64,000 nucleotides of DNA from Actibacterium pelagium (GCF_002285415.1 NZ_NSBU01000007.1:932501-996500), one strand, 5' to 3'; numbered from the stretch's first letter, positions 1 through 11,378 are shown. Program-made: numbers and translations. The notes: generated from the sequence alone by a model not told the origin.

Positions 1-1897
1 GGCTATTGGGCCGACAATCAGCGCTTCCTCTTCGCACGGGGAAGTAAAGATAGAAACGTGTGCCTTCGCCAGTATTGCTGTCCACAAATATGAAGCCACC
101 GCTTTGCTTAACAATCCCGTAGGCCATGGACAGCCCCAACCCAGTGCCTTTTCCTTGCGGCTTCGTAGTGAAGAACGGATCAAATATCTTGTCGATTTGC
201 TCGGCAGGGATACCCTCGCCCTGATCTTCGACCGAAATAACGACATAGTCGCCAGCGGGGACCTTGGCGCGGTTACGGTGCAAGTCACGAACAAGTTTGC
301 GCACCGAAGTCGAGATTTGAATCTCTCCTCCGTTCGGCATCGCATCCCTTGCATTGACAACAAGGTTCATAATCACCTGTTCGAATTGTCGGCGATCAAC
401 CCAGATCGACGCATCCGCGCTGTCGTGGTGAACTGTCAACTTTACGGTTGCCCCGACCAAGCGATCCAGAAGATGGCCCAAATCCTGCAAAGCATCTCGG
501 AGCCCAACCTTCTGAGGCCGCAAGTTCTGCTTTCGGGAAAAGGCCAAAAGTTGTTCGACCAAGGCAGCGGCCCGGTTGGCGTTTTGATGAATTTGCATCA
601 AATCGCCGTAGTCAGGATGCCCTTCGTCACGGCGAAGCAGAAGCAGATCACAATGGCCCGAAATCGCCGTAAGCAGGTTGTTGAAATCATGCGCCACTCC
701 ACCGGCCAATTCGCCAATCGCTTGCATTTTTTGGCTTTGGTTGAATTGCGCTTCAAGCTGCTTCATTTCAGTCGCATCGTGCAGCACTGCAATCGCAGAC
801 TGGTCTTCCGGGAACAGCGAGCGTCTTAGCGAGACCTGAACAAAGACCTCGCGATCCTCGCGACGCACCCGCAAAACTTCGGAGCTGGCGCCATGATCCG
901 TCTCGATCACCTCGTTCACCCATTCCTTGACGGGACGGCCTAACCCCTCGACGTGATCTTGGAAAAAATGTTCACCCGGCGTCAGGCCCAGCAAATCCCT
1001 GCCGACCTGGTTCACCACATCAATTCGCCCCCCCAGTTCGATTTTAAGAATTGCCACAGGAAGACCATCGATCAACGAATCTGCCGTTTCCTTCATCGGC
1101 TCTGGGCGGTCGATCGGAGCCAGAAGATAATGCGCCCCACCTCGCTCGGCCGGACGTTTGATAACAGTTACAAATTTTCGAGCGTTCCTGATTTTCAGTT
1201 CCTGCAATCCAGGTTCCAGACCCCTATCAGCGATCTCGTCAACCCGAATTGGCTGGCCCCTAAGAAGGGTTCTGGCGGGCCTGTTAAGATACCGGATGAC
1301 GCCGTCGTCATCTGCCCTAAGCATCGGCAATTCCCAGATAGCGCCCAATTCCTGATCTGTCGGAAGCTTGTCAAACCGCCAAAGCAGGCAACTCCCATTC
1401 ATCCTTAAAGCGCGAACCATCATCCGCTCGGCAGAGGCAACGGCTGCTTCAACCTCTGCAATGCCTCTGGCAATTGCCGCATCCGTCATCTCGTTGAAGA
1501 CTTTATCGACATTGGCAAAATATAGGCCCAAGGAATGGCTAAGGTGGTCAACCTCAGCGATCTTGAATTGATCTCGGGCAGCTGGATTTGCATAGATCAC
1601 CTGCCCCGAGTAGCTGGCGACGATACAGGGCGAGGGGTCGAACGTTAGAAGTGCGTCCGAAATTCGGTCTACATCGACCCGAAAGCGGCGGAACTTGCAT
1701 CGCAAAGCCATAAGGGCAAGGCAACTGAATGCCGCGGCCACTAGGCCTATCGTATGGGAATCTAGGCCGCGATCGAAGTATTCGAACGCAGCAAAGGCTG
1801 CAGTCGCTGAGGCACTCAACAGCACACCCAATGACAGCACTGGTTCGCGAAAGATCGAGCCAGAGATCTCACGTAGTTTAGTTCTGGAAGGCCGCAT
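1..1897 (-). CDS. cckA: Hybrid sensor histidine kinase CckA, 3' end cut off by the window
   Basis: Reading the reverse strand from the ATG at 1897 gives 632 open codons running off the left edge. Two hydrophobic segments lie near residues 21-40 and 46-63. PAS-like regions follow, then a DHp helix with the phospho-acceptor in GGVAHDFNNLL (His about 403) and the kinase ATPase domain with N, G1 (EDQGEGIP) and G2 (GKGTGLGL) boxes. The tail reaches the point where CckA proteins continue into a receiver domain, so the REC domain probably lies outside the window. The DHp and following residues match the CckA type, which in alphaproteobacteria feeds phosphate through ChpT to CtrA (family knowledge). 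It lies 63 bp after rsmB in the same direction. A near-consensus CtrA half-site pair sits in that gap. A related orphan hybrid kinase is the alternative, but the CckA signature is good. Confidence 0.88.
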   Translation of the reverse strand, partial: MRPSRTKLREISGSIFREPVLSLGVLLSASATAAFAAFEYFDRGLDSHTIGLVAAAFSCLALMALRCKFRRFRVDVDRISDALLTFDPSPCIVASYSGQVIYANPAARDQFKIAEVDHLSHSLGLYFANVDKVFNEMTDAAIARGIAEVEAAVASAERMMVRALRMNGSCLLWRFDKLPTDQELGAIWELPMLRADDDGVIRYLNRPARTLLRGQPIRVDEIADRGLEPGLQELKIRNARKFVTVIKRPAERGGAHYLLAPIDRPEPMKETADSLIDGLPVAILKIELGGRIDVVNQVGRDLLGLTPGEHFFQDHVEGLGRPVKEWVNEVIETDHGASSEVLRVRREDREVFVQVSLRRSLFPEDQSAIAVLHDATEMKQLEAQFNQSQKMQAIGELAGGVAHDFNNLLTAISGHCDLLLLRRDEGHPDYGDLMQIHQNANRAAALVEQLLAFSRKQNLRPQKVGLRDALQDLGHLLDRLVGATVKLTVHHDSADASIWVDRRQFEQVIMNLVVNARDAMPNGGEIQISTSVRKLVRDLHRNRAKVPAGDYVVISVEDQGEGIPAEQIDKIFDPFFTTKPQGKGTGLGLSMAYGIVKQSGGFIFVDSNTGEGTRFYLYFPVRRGSADCRPNS

Positions 1898-1943
1898 CAA
1901 GGGATCCTGCTTGGAGGCTTCACCTTATCTGGCGACAAAGAGG

Positions 1944-1958
1944 TAAACAGAAGGTTAA
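1944..1958. promoter_or_regulatory. Near-consensus CtrA-type site upstream of cckA
   Basis: The plus strand reads TAAA, seven bases, TTAA. The alphaproteobacterial CtrA full site is TTAA-N7-TTAA, so this has seven of eight consensus positions. It lies in the 63-bp gap between rsmB and cckA, about 50 bp upstream of the cckA start. The spacing is right, but the site is short enough to arise by chance. Confidence 0.35.
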
Positions 1959-1960
1959 CG

Positions 1961-3130
1961 CTATCGACGTAGCAAGGCCGCATACAGTCCGTCACCAGCT
2001 TCGTCGGGATGAAACTGCAAACTGCGCTCTAACGTCCATCCCGGATTGCGCTTCAGAAACGCCGATACTTGATCTTCATTTTCGCAGGCCAGCACTGAAC
2101 AGGTCGCATAAACAATCCACCCGTCGGGCTGAACCAGCGACGCTGCCTGATCTAGGATATCGGCCTGTATCTGGCACAGCTCTTCAAGGCGCTTCGGGGT
2201 CAAAGACCATTTACCTTCGGGGCTGCGACGCCAAGAGCCGCTGCCTGAGCAAGGCGCATCGCACAAGACGCCATCAAAGCCTTCGGCCCTGCCAAGCTGA
2301 TCGGATTGCAGTAATTTGACTGCGACCCCTGCTCGTTTTGCACGCTCTTTGATGGGGGCCAATCGCTTTGGATCAATGTCATGGGCGTAGAAATCCGCAT
2401 GGACCCGCGCGGCCATCGCCAAGGTTTTACCCCCGCCACCTGCGCAAAGGTCCAAGATATTCTGCCCCGTCTCGACAGGGACAAAATCGGAAATCGCCTG
2501 CGAAGACGCGTCCTGAAGCTCGACCAACCCATCAGTATATGCGGTCGATTGCTGCAAACGCCGAGGGTTGCTGCGGATTTCCAGCGCTGTGTCTTGGGTC
2601 GGGTGCGGGACGGTCTCTATCCCGTCATCGGCCAACGAGGCTTGCGCCGAAGGCAAATCCGCCTTTGCGAGATTCACTCGCAGGAAAGTTGGGGCGCGCG
2701 ATTGCTGGCTGCCAAAGACCTCGGACGCGGCAGCACCCAGGGCCTGAACCACATCGGGCCAAAGCCAGTCCGGGCAATCGACCGCCTCGTCACCAAACAT
2801 CTCGACGCATGATTCCAAATGGGTCAATTCTTCGGGGGTCAGCGGCGCGGGGGCAAACCGGTCGCCGGTAAAGACCTCTTGCAGGTCAACACCGTCTGCC
2901 GACAGAAGCCCGATCATCAGCCCCCTGCCTGTTCTTGCCCCGCCAATCGCAGCAGCAGATCGCATGCGACGGCAGGCGCTGAACACATGGTCACGCACCG
3001 CCGCCCGATCTTTGGACCCGGCATAGCGGTTCTGGCGCCCCCAGTTGGTCAGCGCTTTCTCAAGCGGTGTTCCATCGAGATAGCGATCAAGAACCTCGAT
3101 CGCCGCAGAGACGCGGGCCGCCGGGGTCAC
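1961..3130 (-). CDS. rsmB: RsmB/NOP2-family rRNA cytosine-C5 methyltransferase
   Basis: This 389-residue protein has the layout of SAM-dependent rRNA m5C methyltransferases: an N-terminal NusB-like helical part, then the Rossmann catalytic domain. Visible motifs are the SAM loop LDLCAGGGGKT (226-236), DAPCSGSG (291-298, Cys294) and ATCS (342-345, Cys344), giving the two cysteines typical of this family. It probably modifies 16S rRNA in the cytoplasm. The start is a GTG placed directly after the guaB stop codon (TAA then GTG with no gap), so it is almost certainly translated in coupling with guaB. The exact target base cannot be read from sequence, so RsmF-like specificity remains possible. 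Confidence 0.85.
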   Translation of the reverse strand: MTPAARVSAAIEVLDRYLDGTPLEKALTNWGRQNRYAGSKDRAAVRDHVFSACRRMRSAAAIGGARTGRGLMIGLLSADGVDLQEVFTGDRFAPAPLTPEELTHLESCVEMFGDEAVDCPDWLWPDVVQALGAAASEVFGSQQSRAPTFLRVNLAKADLPSAQASLADDGIETVPHPTQDTALEIRSNPRRLQQSTAYTDGLVELQDASSQAISDFVPVETGQNILDLCAGGGGKTLAMAARVHADFYAHDIDPKRLAPIKERAKRAGVAVKLLQSDQLGRAEGFDGVLCDAPCSGSGSWRRSPEGKWSLTPKRLEELCQIQADILDQAASLVQPDGWIVYATCSVLACENEDQVSAFLKRNPGWTLERSLQFHPDEAGDGLYAALLRR

Positions 3131-4654
<1,524 letters not shown>

Positions 4655-5620
4655 CTAAACGCGCGCAGCGTTGGTTTTAAGGGCCAACTGGTTGCTTGCC
4701 CAAAGCTTCAATACCCGGGTGGCGATCAGCGGATTGACCCCAAGCGCACCTGCCAAAGACAGGGCCCCAAGAATACCGAAGACCGGAGACAGCGATGCCA
4801 GCGACATCATCGCTGAACTGAACGCGGCCAGCGGAAAGGTGAACGCCCCCCAGAACGGCGAAAACCCAGCCACGGTCAGCCAGCGCGTCTTCACCAGCAA
4901 GGTTCCAAAGATCGCGATTGCGACAATCCCGAAGGCGAAGGAAAGCAACGTCCATCCCAATAGGCCTGCGGTCACAGTGAAAAGGCTAGCCGGAGCCAGA
5001 TGGATCGCCAGCGTCGGACGCAAAGGCGGAGGTGTTTCGTTGGTCAGGATATCACGCAGGCTTAGGCCCCAGATCGTCATGGCAACCGGAACAGTTACGC
5101 AAAAGATCACCACCGAGAGCTGGCTGTAGCCAAGCGGTTGGGCTGCCAAGATCGCGACGATGAACCCGACATAGCTAAGGTGCCAAACAGGCGTGATCTG
5201 GCGCTGTTCTGAGGGCAGCGACAGCAAGTATCGAGTTTTGAACAGCACCAGAACAACGTGCCAGGCCAAACCCGCGAACAAGACCACTTGGGCGACAGAA
5301 GTCGAAAACGGCAACAACGCCGCCGCCAGACAATAGATCGAAACGACCATCGCAGCAGTTCCGGCACGTCCCGGCAAGGTCCGGATATCCTCGGCCAGAG
5401 TTCCGAAACGGCGGATCAACTTAAGCGAATAAGCAAAGATCGCGAACAAAAGCAAAAGCGTCACAGCGCCGGTAATCAGATCGACAATTGGTCTTGGGAT
5501 CCCAAAGACCGGGACCCCACGCGAAAGCGCGAGCGCCAATCCCATCAACCCAAGCAATGGGGGGAAAATTGCCGGAGGGACCTGATCGCCAAACCGCGGT
5601 TTCTGTGGGATTGCCTGCAT
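4655..5620 (-). CDS. TehA/SLAC1-family membrane transporter
   Basis: A 321-residue polytopic protein with about ten hydrophobic helices and almost no soluble domain. Helix patterns such as RFGDQVPPAIFPPLLGLMG, the HLAPASL stretch and WGAFTFPLAAFS match the voltage-dependent anion channel/TehA/SLAC1 family (tellurite-resistance or C4-dicarboxylate/malate type exporters). The substrate cannot be read from the sequence. It follows the leucine-degradation genes by 74 bp on the same strand and precedes guaB by 75 bp. It may be read from the liu transcript or have its own promoter. Assignment to the family is fairly firm; an organic acid anion is a plausible substrate by inference only. Confidence 0.78.
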   Translation of the reverse strand: MQAIPQKPRFGDQVPPAIFPPLLGLMGLALALSRGVPVFGIPRPIVDLITGAVTLLLLFAIFAYSLKLIRRFGTLAEDIRTLPGRAGTAAMVVSIYCLAAALLPFSTSVAQVVLFAGLAWHVVLVLFKTRYLLSLPSEQRQITPVWHLSYVGFIVAILAAQPLGYSQLSVVIFCVTVPVAMTIWGLSLRDILTNETPPPLRPTLAIHLAPASLFTVTAGLLGWTLLSFAFGIVAIAIFGTLLVKTRWLTVAGFSPFWGAFTFPLAAFSSAMMSLASLSPVFGILGALSLAGALGVNPLIATRVLKLWASNQLALKTNAARV

Positions 5621-5694
5621 ACTGCACCTTTTCGATTTAGGCGCAGTTTACGCGATCCCGCCACGGCGGAAAGGCGCGAAATGGTCACACTCGC

Positions 5695-6483
5695 CTAACC
5701 GTTGGCCCAAGGCGCAGGACGTTTCTCCAAAAACGCGGCGATGCCTTCGCGCGCCTCGTCCGTTTCCCAGACATCAGCCAGCCGTTCGATCGTGTCGTCA
5801 ATCACCGCAGATGAGATCTTCGGACCCAGGCTTCGCGCCAAAGCTTTTGCTGCACCAACCGCGCCCGGAGCGACCGAAAGATAGGGGGCTACTTCGGCCT
5901 CGATGGCCTCGTCCACTGCGTTTTCATCAACGACTTTCGACACGACGCCAAGATCAACAGCCTCTGTCGCTTTGAACAACCGCGCCGACATGAAAACCTG
6001 CCTTGCACGTCCTTCGCCCATACGCGCCAGCACATAGGGGCTGATCGTAGCAGGGATCAGACCAAGCTTCGTCTCTGTCAGGCCAAATCGCGCCGTGGGC
6101 AGCGCCAGCGTCAGGTCGCAGACACAGGCCATACCGACGCCTCCGCCATAGGCTCCACCCTGTACCATGCCGATCAAAGGCGTTGGCATCTCGTTCAGAG
6201 CATTCAGCATCATGGCCAGCTTGCGGGCTTCTAACATTCGGGTTTCTCGGTCGGCTTTGATCTGGTCCATCATCCAGCCCAGATCCCCACCGGCACAGAA
6301 GGTGTCGCCAGCCCCGGTCAGAACCATCGCGCGGGTCGAGGCCTGCGCCCCAACCGTCTTGGCCAAATCTGTCAGCTCTGCAATCATTTGCGCCGACAAG
6401 GCGTTGCGCTTTTCGGGACGGTTGAGCGTCACATAGGCAACGCCGCGATCATCAATCTTTACGTCCAAAGTTTGATAGGTCAT
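5695..6483 (-). CDS. liuC: Enoyl-CoA hydratase-family methylglutaconyl-CoA hydratase
   Basis: A 262-residue crotonase-fold protein. It carries the oxyanion-hole region around GAGDTFCAGGDLGWMMDQ and the second signature GGAYGGGVGMACVCDLTLA. In this operon the expected reaction is hydration of 3-methylglutaconyl-CoA to HMG-CoA in leucine degradation (inference from context; the fold alone is generic). The ATG at 6483 overlaps the stop of the HMG-CoA lyase gene as ATGA, so I prefer it over an in-frame codon 63 bp upstream. It is the last liu gene. Confidence 0.88.
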   Translation of the reverse strand: MTYQTLDVKIDDRGVAYVTLNRPEKRNALSAQMIAELTDLAKTVGAQASTRAMVLTGAGDTFCAGGDLGWMMDQIKADRETRMLEARKLAMMLNALNEMPTPLIGMVQGGAYGGGVGMACVCDLTLALPTARFGLTETKLGLIPATISPYVLARMGEGRARQVFMSARLFKATEAVDLGVVSKVVDENAVDEAIEAEVAPYLSVAPGAVGAAKALARSLGPKISSAVIDDTIERLADVWETDEAREGIAAFLEKRPAPWANG

Positions 6484-7337
6484 GCGGCCTCCTTCAATCC
6501 ACGCGCAAACTCTGCCGCGTTGGCCAGTGCTTGAGTGTCGATGCATGTGTCAAATCCTAGCGCCTGTAGCCGGGCGACCACTGCTTCTGTTGCAACATTC
6601 CCTGCGGCCCCGGGCGCATAGGGGCAACCGCCCAAGCCGCTCACGGCTGCATCAAATGTGCGGATACCTTTGGCCAAACACACTTCGATATTATCCAAAG
6701 CGCGGCCCTTCGTGTCGTGGAAGTGACCGGCAAGTCTGGCCGCAGGCACGACCTTCAAAACGGCCTCTAGCATTGCTTCAACTGTTTCCGGGGTCCCTGC
6801 CCCAATCGTGTCACCAAGACTGATTTCGTAGCAGCCCATCTCAAGAAGTTTTGCTGCAACCGAGGCGACAGATTCAGGCGCAACCGGCCCGTCATAGGGG
6901 CAGTCGGTTACGCAAGACACATAACCGCGCACCGGCATCCCCGCCTCTTTCGCCGCTGTCATTACGGGCGCAAAACGGTCAAAACTCTCAGCGATCGAGC
7001 AATTGATGTTGGCCTGACTAAACCCTTCCGAAGCCGAGGCGAAAATCGCGACTTCATCGGCTTTGGCCGCAATCGCGCCCTCTAGTCCGCGCAGGTTGGG
7101 CGTTAGCGCTGCATAGCTTATCCCTTGCTTGCGCTCGATCCCTGCAAGAACCGCGGCCGCGTCCGCCATTTGCGGCACCCATTTGGGGCTGACAAAACTG
7201 GTGACTTCGATCTTCCGAAATCCAGCCTGAGACAACAGATCGACCAAGGCGATCTTGTCAGCGGTTGAAATAAGCGTTTTCTCGTTCTGTAACCCGTCGC
7301 GCGGGCCCATCTCGAAGATCGTGACGTGTTCAGCCAT
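6480..7337 (-). CDS. liuE: Hydroxymethylglutaryl-CoA lyase
   Basis: A 285-residue TIM-barrel lyase that splits HMG-CoA into acetyl-CoA and acetoacetate, the final step of leucine breakdown. It has the N-terminal EMGPRDGLQNE motif (catalytic Arg and metal-ligand Asp), the metal-binding HFHDTKG stretch and the signature GLGGCPYAPGAAGN with the catalytic loop cysteine. It overlaps the biotin-carboxylase gene upstream by 8 bp and the hydratase downstream by 4 bp (ATGA), consistent with a single polycistronic message. Confidence 0.94.
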   Translation of the reverse strand: MAEHVTIFEMGPRDGLQNEKTLISTADKIALVDLLSQAGFRKIEVTSFVSPKWVPQMADAAAVLAGIERKQGISYAALTPNLRGLEGAIAAKADEVAIFASASEGFSQANINCSIAESFDRFAPVMTAAKEAGMPVRGYVSCVTDCPYDGPVAPESVASVAAKLLEMGCYEISLGDTIGAGTPETVEAMLEAVLKVVPAARLAGHFHDTKGRALDNIEVCLAKGIRTFDAAVSGLGGCPYAPGAAGNVATEAVVARLQALGFDTCIDTQALANAAEFARGLKEAA

Positions 7338-9294
7338 CTTCGGCCTCCAACCGGATCAAAAGCGTATCCTTGCCGACCTGATCCCCTTCGACCACGGTAA
7401 GTTCTTCGATTACGCCATCGCGTGGGGCTGTCAGGCTGTGCTCCATCTTCATGGCTTCCAGGACGACCAAACGGTCGCCTTCGGAAACAGCCTGACCCTT
7501 CTTAACAGCGACATGGCGGACCAATCCGGGCATCGGCGCCAGAACAGCGTCGCCCCCGGCACCCCCGGCTTGAGCGGCCTGTTTCAGAGGGTCGACGCGG
7601 GTGTATTGCTGAACCCCACCCCAGAATACGGACAGATGGTCCCCTTTCAGAACCGTCTTGGCGACCGTCTTAACACCGTTGACCCACCACACACCGTCAG
7701 AGTTTTTGACCTCGACTGTTTGATCGGGCAGCTCAACGCGGTAATTGCCCCCGCCCAAGGTCGTTACCCTGGCCGCAACCGGTTCCGCCTCTTTTAACAG
7801 GCTGACATCCTGCGCCAGAGGTTGCCAAAGGGCAAACCCCGCGAATGGGTCTTCAGCATTGGTCTGCATGAAGGATACGGCCGCGATCGCATCCGCATTC
7901 GGCGTTTCCGCGGGCGCGGTCAAGGCGTCCAAGTCACGCGCGATCAGCCCCGTATCCACCTGCCCTGCGCCAAATCCTTCGTGTTTGGCCAGCGCCGACA
8001 GGAAGCCAAGATTGGTAACCGTTCCGCTGACTTCGGTTTCTGCCAGAACGTGCTGTAGGCGGGCCAATGCCTTTTCACGGGTTGCGCCGTGGGTAATGAC
8101 CTTGGCGATCATCGGGTCGTACCAGGGGCTGATCTCATCCCCGGTTTCTACCCCGCTGTCGATCCGGACAGGACCACGGTTGAAGGCACCCCCGTCGGGA
8201 AACTGCAGATGCTCCAGACGCCCGATCGCAGGCAGAAACCCACCCGGAACGTCTTCGGCGTAAACGCGGGCTTCGAAAGAGTGTCCCGTTAGGGTCAGGT
8301 CGTCTTGTTCGAACGGCAAAGGCTCACCCGCTGCGACACGCAACTGCAATTCGACGAAATCCAAGCCTGTAACGGCTTCAGAAACGGGATGTTCGACCTG
8401 CAGGCGGGTGTTCATCTCCATGAACCAGAAACCATCGGTACGCAGGTCACCCGACCCGTCGACGATAAACTCGACCGTGCCAGCCCCACGATAATTGATC
8501 GCCTTGGCTGCATCGACAGCAGCCTTACCCATAGCTGCGCGCACTTCGGCAGTCATCCCAGGAGCTGGGGCCTCTTCGATCACCTTTTGGTGGCGGCGTT
8601 GCAACGAGCAATCACGCTCGAACAGGTGAACGACATTACCATGGGCGTCCCCAAACACCTGAATCTCGATATGACGCGGGTTCTGGATGAATTTCTCGAC
8701 CAGCACTGCGGGGTCACCAAAGCTGGCCTGACCTTCACGCTGCGCACTTTCAAGCGAGGTTTCGAAATCCGCTGGATCTTCGACCAGGCGCATGCCCTTG
8801 CCACCGCCACCGGCGCGCGCCTTGATCATGACGGGATAGCCGATCTGATCAGCCTCTCCGGCAAGAAAGGCCGCGTCCTGCCGGTCCCCGTGATAGCCGG
8901 GAACGACAGGAACATTTGCTTTTTCCATCAGATCCTTAGCGGCATCTTTTAAACCCATCGCGCGGATCGCGTCAGCCCGTGGACCGATGAAGCTAAGACC
9001 TGCGGACTCGACAACCTCGACAAACTCGGGGTTCTCGGACAAGAAGCCATAGCCGGGATGAATGGCCTGCGCACCGGTCGATTTGGCCGCCGCGATAATC
9101 TTGTCCGTCAGAAGATAGCTTTCCGCGACAGGGGCTGGCCCAACGCAAACCGCTTCGTCTGCCATACGCACGTGTCTGGCAGTCCGGTCCGCTTCGGAAA
9201 AGACCGCGACAGTAGAGATGCCCATTTTGCGGCAGGTGGCGATAACACGACAGGCGATCTCGCCCCGGTTGGCAATCAGAATCTTGGTAAACAT
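7330..9294 (-). CDS. liuD: Methylcrotonoyl-CoA carboxylase biotin-containing (alpha) subunit
   Basis: 654 residues. The N-terminal biotin carboxylase domain has KILIANRGEIACRVI, the ATP-grasp glycine loop ARAGGGGKGMR, and EMNTRLQVEH. A BT-like linker follows and then a C-terminal biotinyl domain with AMKMEH near residues 614-619, in which the central Lys carries biotin. It carboxylates biotin for 3-methylcrotonyl-CoA carboxylation. Propionyl-CoA carboxylase alpha subunits look similar, but the flanking isovaleryl-CoA dehydrogenase, HMG-CoA lyase and beta subunit point to the leucine pathway. It starts 9 bp after the beta-subunit gene. Confidence 0.93.
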   Translation of the reverse strand: MFTKILIANRGEIACRVIATCRKMGISTVAVFSEADRTARHVRMADEAVCVGPAPVAESYLLTDKIIAAAKSTGAQAIHPGYGFLSENPEFVEVVESAGLSFIGPRADAIRAMGLKDAAKDLMEKANVPVVPGYHGDRQDAAFLAGEADQIGYPVMIKARAGGGGKGMRLVEDPADFETSLESAQREGQASFGDPAVLVEKFIQNPRHIEIQVFGDAHGNVVHLFERDCSLQRRHQKVIEEAPAPGMTAEVRAAMGKAAVDAAKAINYRGAGTVEFIVDGSGDLRTDGFWFMEMNTRLQVEHPVSEAVTGLDFVELQLRVAAGEPLPFEQDDLTLTGHSFEARVYAEDVPGGFLPAIGRLEHLQFPDGGAFNRGPVRIDSGVETGDEISPWYDPMIAKVITHGATREKALARLQHVLAETEVSGTVTNLGFLSALAKHEGFGAGQVDTGLIARDLDALTAPAETPNADAIAAVSFMQTNAEDPFAGFALWQPLAQDVSLLKEAEPVAARVTTLGGGNYRVELPDQTVEVKNSDGVWWVNGVKTVAKTVLKGDHLSVFWGGVQQYTRVDPLKQAAQAGGAGGDAVLAPMPGLVRHVAVKKGQAVSEGDRLVVLEAMKMEHSLTAPRDGVIEELTVVEGDQVGKDTLLIRLEAEDG

Positions 9295-9303
9295 GTCGCC
9301 TCC

Positions 9304-10875
9304 TTACATCCGGAACAGGCCGAAACGGGTGTCTTCAATCGGCGCGTTCAGACAGGCCGACAGTGAAAGCGCCACGACCTTGCGGGTCTCGCGCGGGTCG
9401 ATAATGCCGTCGTCCCACAACCGGGCCGAGGCATATAGCGGATGAGACTGTTCAGTGAACATGTCGATGGTTGGCTGTTTGAAGGCGGCTTCTTCTTCCG
9501 CGCTCCATTCCCCGCCAGAGCGTTCGATCGCGTCGCGTTTCACGGTCGCAAGCACGCCCGCAGCCTGTTCGCCTCCCATCACGCTGATCCGAGAATTCGG
9601 CCATGTCCACATAAAGTTTGGGCTGTAAGCCCTTCCACACATTCCATAATTCCCCGCACCAAAAGAACCCCCGACCAACACCGTGATCTTGGGAACTTTC
9701 GAGGTCGCGACAGCTGTCACCAGTTTTGCACCGTCTTTTGCGATGCCACCAGATTCATACTCTCGACCGACCATGAAGCCTGTGATGTTCTGCAGGAAAA
9801 GCAACGGGATTTTCCGCTGGCTGCACAGCTCGACGAAATGCGCCCCCTTCAGCGAGGATTCCGAGAACAATACCCCGTTGTTCGCGATAATCCCGACCGG
9901 CATCCCGTGAACATGGGCGAAACCGCAGACAAGGGTCGTGCCATAGCGCTCTTTGAACTCATCAAAGGTTCCTGCGTCGACGATCCGGTCGATCACGACG
10001 CGAATGTCATAGGGCGTTTTCAAATCTGAAGGGACCACGTCCAGCATGGTGCTGGGGTCTTCCGCAGGATAGACCACGTCCCGCATCGCAAGTTGGTCCG
10101 GTTTCTTAATGTTCAGATTGCGAACGGCTTGCCGTGCAAGGGCCAGCGCATGCGCATCGTCTTCGGCCAGATAGTCGGCAACACCGGACAGGCGCGTGTG
10201 AACATCGCCACCACCCAGATCTTCTGCGGTTACGACCTCTCCGGTCGCGGCCTTCACCAGCGGAGGGCCGGCAAGGAAAATCGTACCCTGCTCTTTCACG
10301 ATAATAGAGACGTCGCACATAGCCGGGACATACGCGCCACCAGCGGTACACGACCCCATCACAACTGCGATCTGAGGAATGCCCGCAGCAGACATATTGG
10401 CCTGATTAAAGAAGATACGGCCAAAATGATCGCGGTCGGGGAAGACTTCGTCCTGATTTGGCAGGTTGGCGCCACCGCTATCGACCAGATAAACACAAGG
10501 CAGCCGGTTCTGGGCTGCAATCTCTTGCGCGCGCAGGTGTTTCTTCACGGTCAGCGGGAAATAGGTTCCCCCCTTCACCGTGGCGTCATTGCAGACCACC
10601 ATGACCTCTTGCCCTTCGACCCGACCAATTCCAGCCACGGCGCCGGCACAGGGAACCTGATCATTATACATCCCGTGGGCAGCAAACATGCCAACCTCTA
10701 GAAACGGCGAACCGGGGTCCAGAAGGTTTGCAATCCGGTCCCGAGGCAACATTTTCCCGCGCGACAAATGCCGTTCGCGAGCCTTTTCACCGCCACCGGC
10801 AGCCGCTTTGGCCGCAGCTTGCTGAACCAAGCCCAAATCTGTGGCGTGCGGGCCCTTTATCTGGATGTCTGTCAT
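9304..10875 (-). CDS. liuB: Methylcrotonoyl-CoA carboxylase carboxyltransferase (beta) subunit
   Basis: A 523-residue acyl-CoA carboxyltransferase of crotonase-like double fold. Conserved stretches include [41 protein letters not shown] and [16 protein letters not shown]. It transfers carboxyl from biotin to 3-methylcrotonyl-CoA and partners the alpha subunit encoded next. The frame is open for 41 more codons upstream inside the DUF1311 gene, but the ATG at 10875 shares one base with that gene's stop (TGATG) and gives the usual family start. Confidence 0.94.
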   Translation of the reverse strand: MTDIQIKGPHATDLGLVQQAAAKAAAGGGEKARERHLSRGKMLPRDRIANLLDPGSPFLEVGMFAAHGMYNDQVPCAGAVAGIGRVEGQEVMVVCNDATVKGGTYFPLTVKKHLRAQEIAAQNRLPCVYLVDSGGANLPNQDEVFPDRDHFGRIFFNQANMSAAGIPQIAVVMGSCTAGGAYVPAMCDVSIIVKEQGTIFLAGPPLVKAATGEVVTAEDLGGGDVHTRLSGVADYLAEDDAHALALARQAVRNLNIKKPDQLAMRDVVYPAEDPSTMLDVVPSDLKTPYDIRVVIDRIVDAGTFDEFKERYGTTLVCGFAHVHGMPVGIIANNGVLFSESSLKGAHFVELCSQRKIPLLFLQNITGFMVGREYESGGIAKDGAKLVTAVATSKVPKITVLVGGSFGAGNYGMCGRAYSPNFMWTWPNSRISVMGGEQAAGVLATVKRDAIERSGGEWSAEEEAAFKQPTIDMFTEQSHPLYASARLWDDGIIDPRETRKVVALSLSACLNAPIEDTRFGLFRM

Positions 10876-11378
10876 CAAAATTCCTCGCGCATTTGCAGCA
10901 GTTCGATCGTGCGATCCGCTGTCATTTCCATCAGGCAAGAAGCGCCGGCGATATGGCGCATCGAGCCAGAGCCCCAACGGGCATATTCCAACGCACACTC
11001 CGCATCGCGAAATGCGATCCAGGCAATTTGTGTTTTACGAAGGCTGTCCACACGCATCGCATAAGCCGGAAAATAGATTGCTTCGTCGCTGTCCATTTTG
11101 CGGTAAACCGCCATGGTTGTTTGATATTCTTGGTTCAGGAACTTGTCCCAAACCTCCATCTCGGCGTGGGTGCAACCGGTCATGCCAAGTGTAGTCTCGC
11201 CACCATCTTCGCCAACAATGCAGGCCTGTGACATGGCACCTTTGCATTGAGCCTTGGCTTCAGCCCCCTGCGCCTCGGTATAGCATTGCTCTAGAAGCGA
11301 TCCGTATTTGGCGATCTGTTCGGGCTGGGCCAAGGCAGGCCCAGCAACCAATCCAAAGATCGCCAAATGGCGTATCAT
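10875..11378 (-). CDS. Small secreted DUF1311/LprI-like protein inside the liu operon
   Basis: A 167-residue protein starting [19 protein letters not shown], a short signal peptide with cleavage likely after ALA, so it is probably periplasmic. The mature part has eight or so cysteines and a [16 protein letters not shown] / [15 protein letters not shown] pattern typical of the DUF1311 (lysozyme-inhibitor LprI N-terminal) family. It overlaps the dehydrogenase stop by ATGA and the carboxylase beta start by TGATG, so it is co-translated with enzymes of leucine breakdown. What a periplasmic protein does there is unknown. It may be a passenger, or a sensor or inhibitor unrelated to catalysis. Family assignment moderate; function not assignable. 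Confidence 0.75.
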   Translation of the reverse strand: MIRHLAIFGLVAGPALAQPEQIAKYGSLLEQCYTEAQGAEAKAQCKGAMSQACIVGEDGGETTLGMTGCTHAEMEVWDKFLNQEYQTTMAVYRKMDSDEAIYFPAYAMRVDSLRKTQIAWIAFRDAECALEYARWGSGSMRHIAGASCLMEMTADRTIELLQMREEF

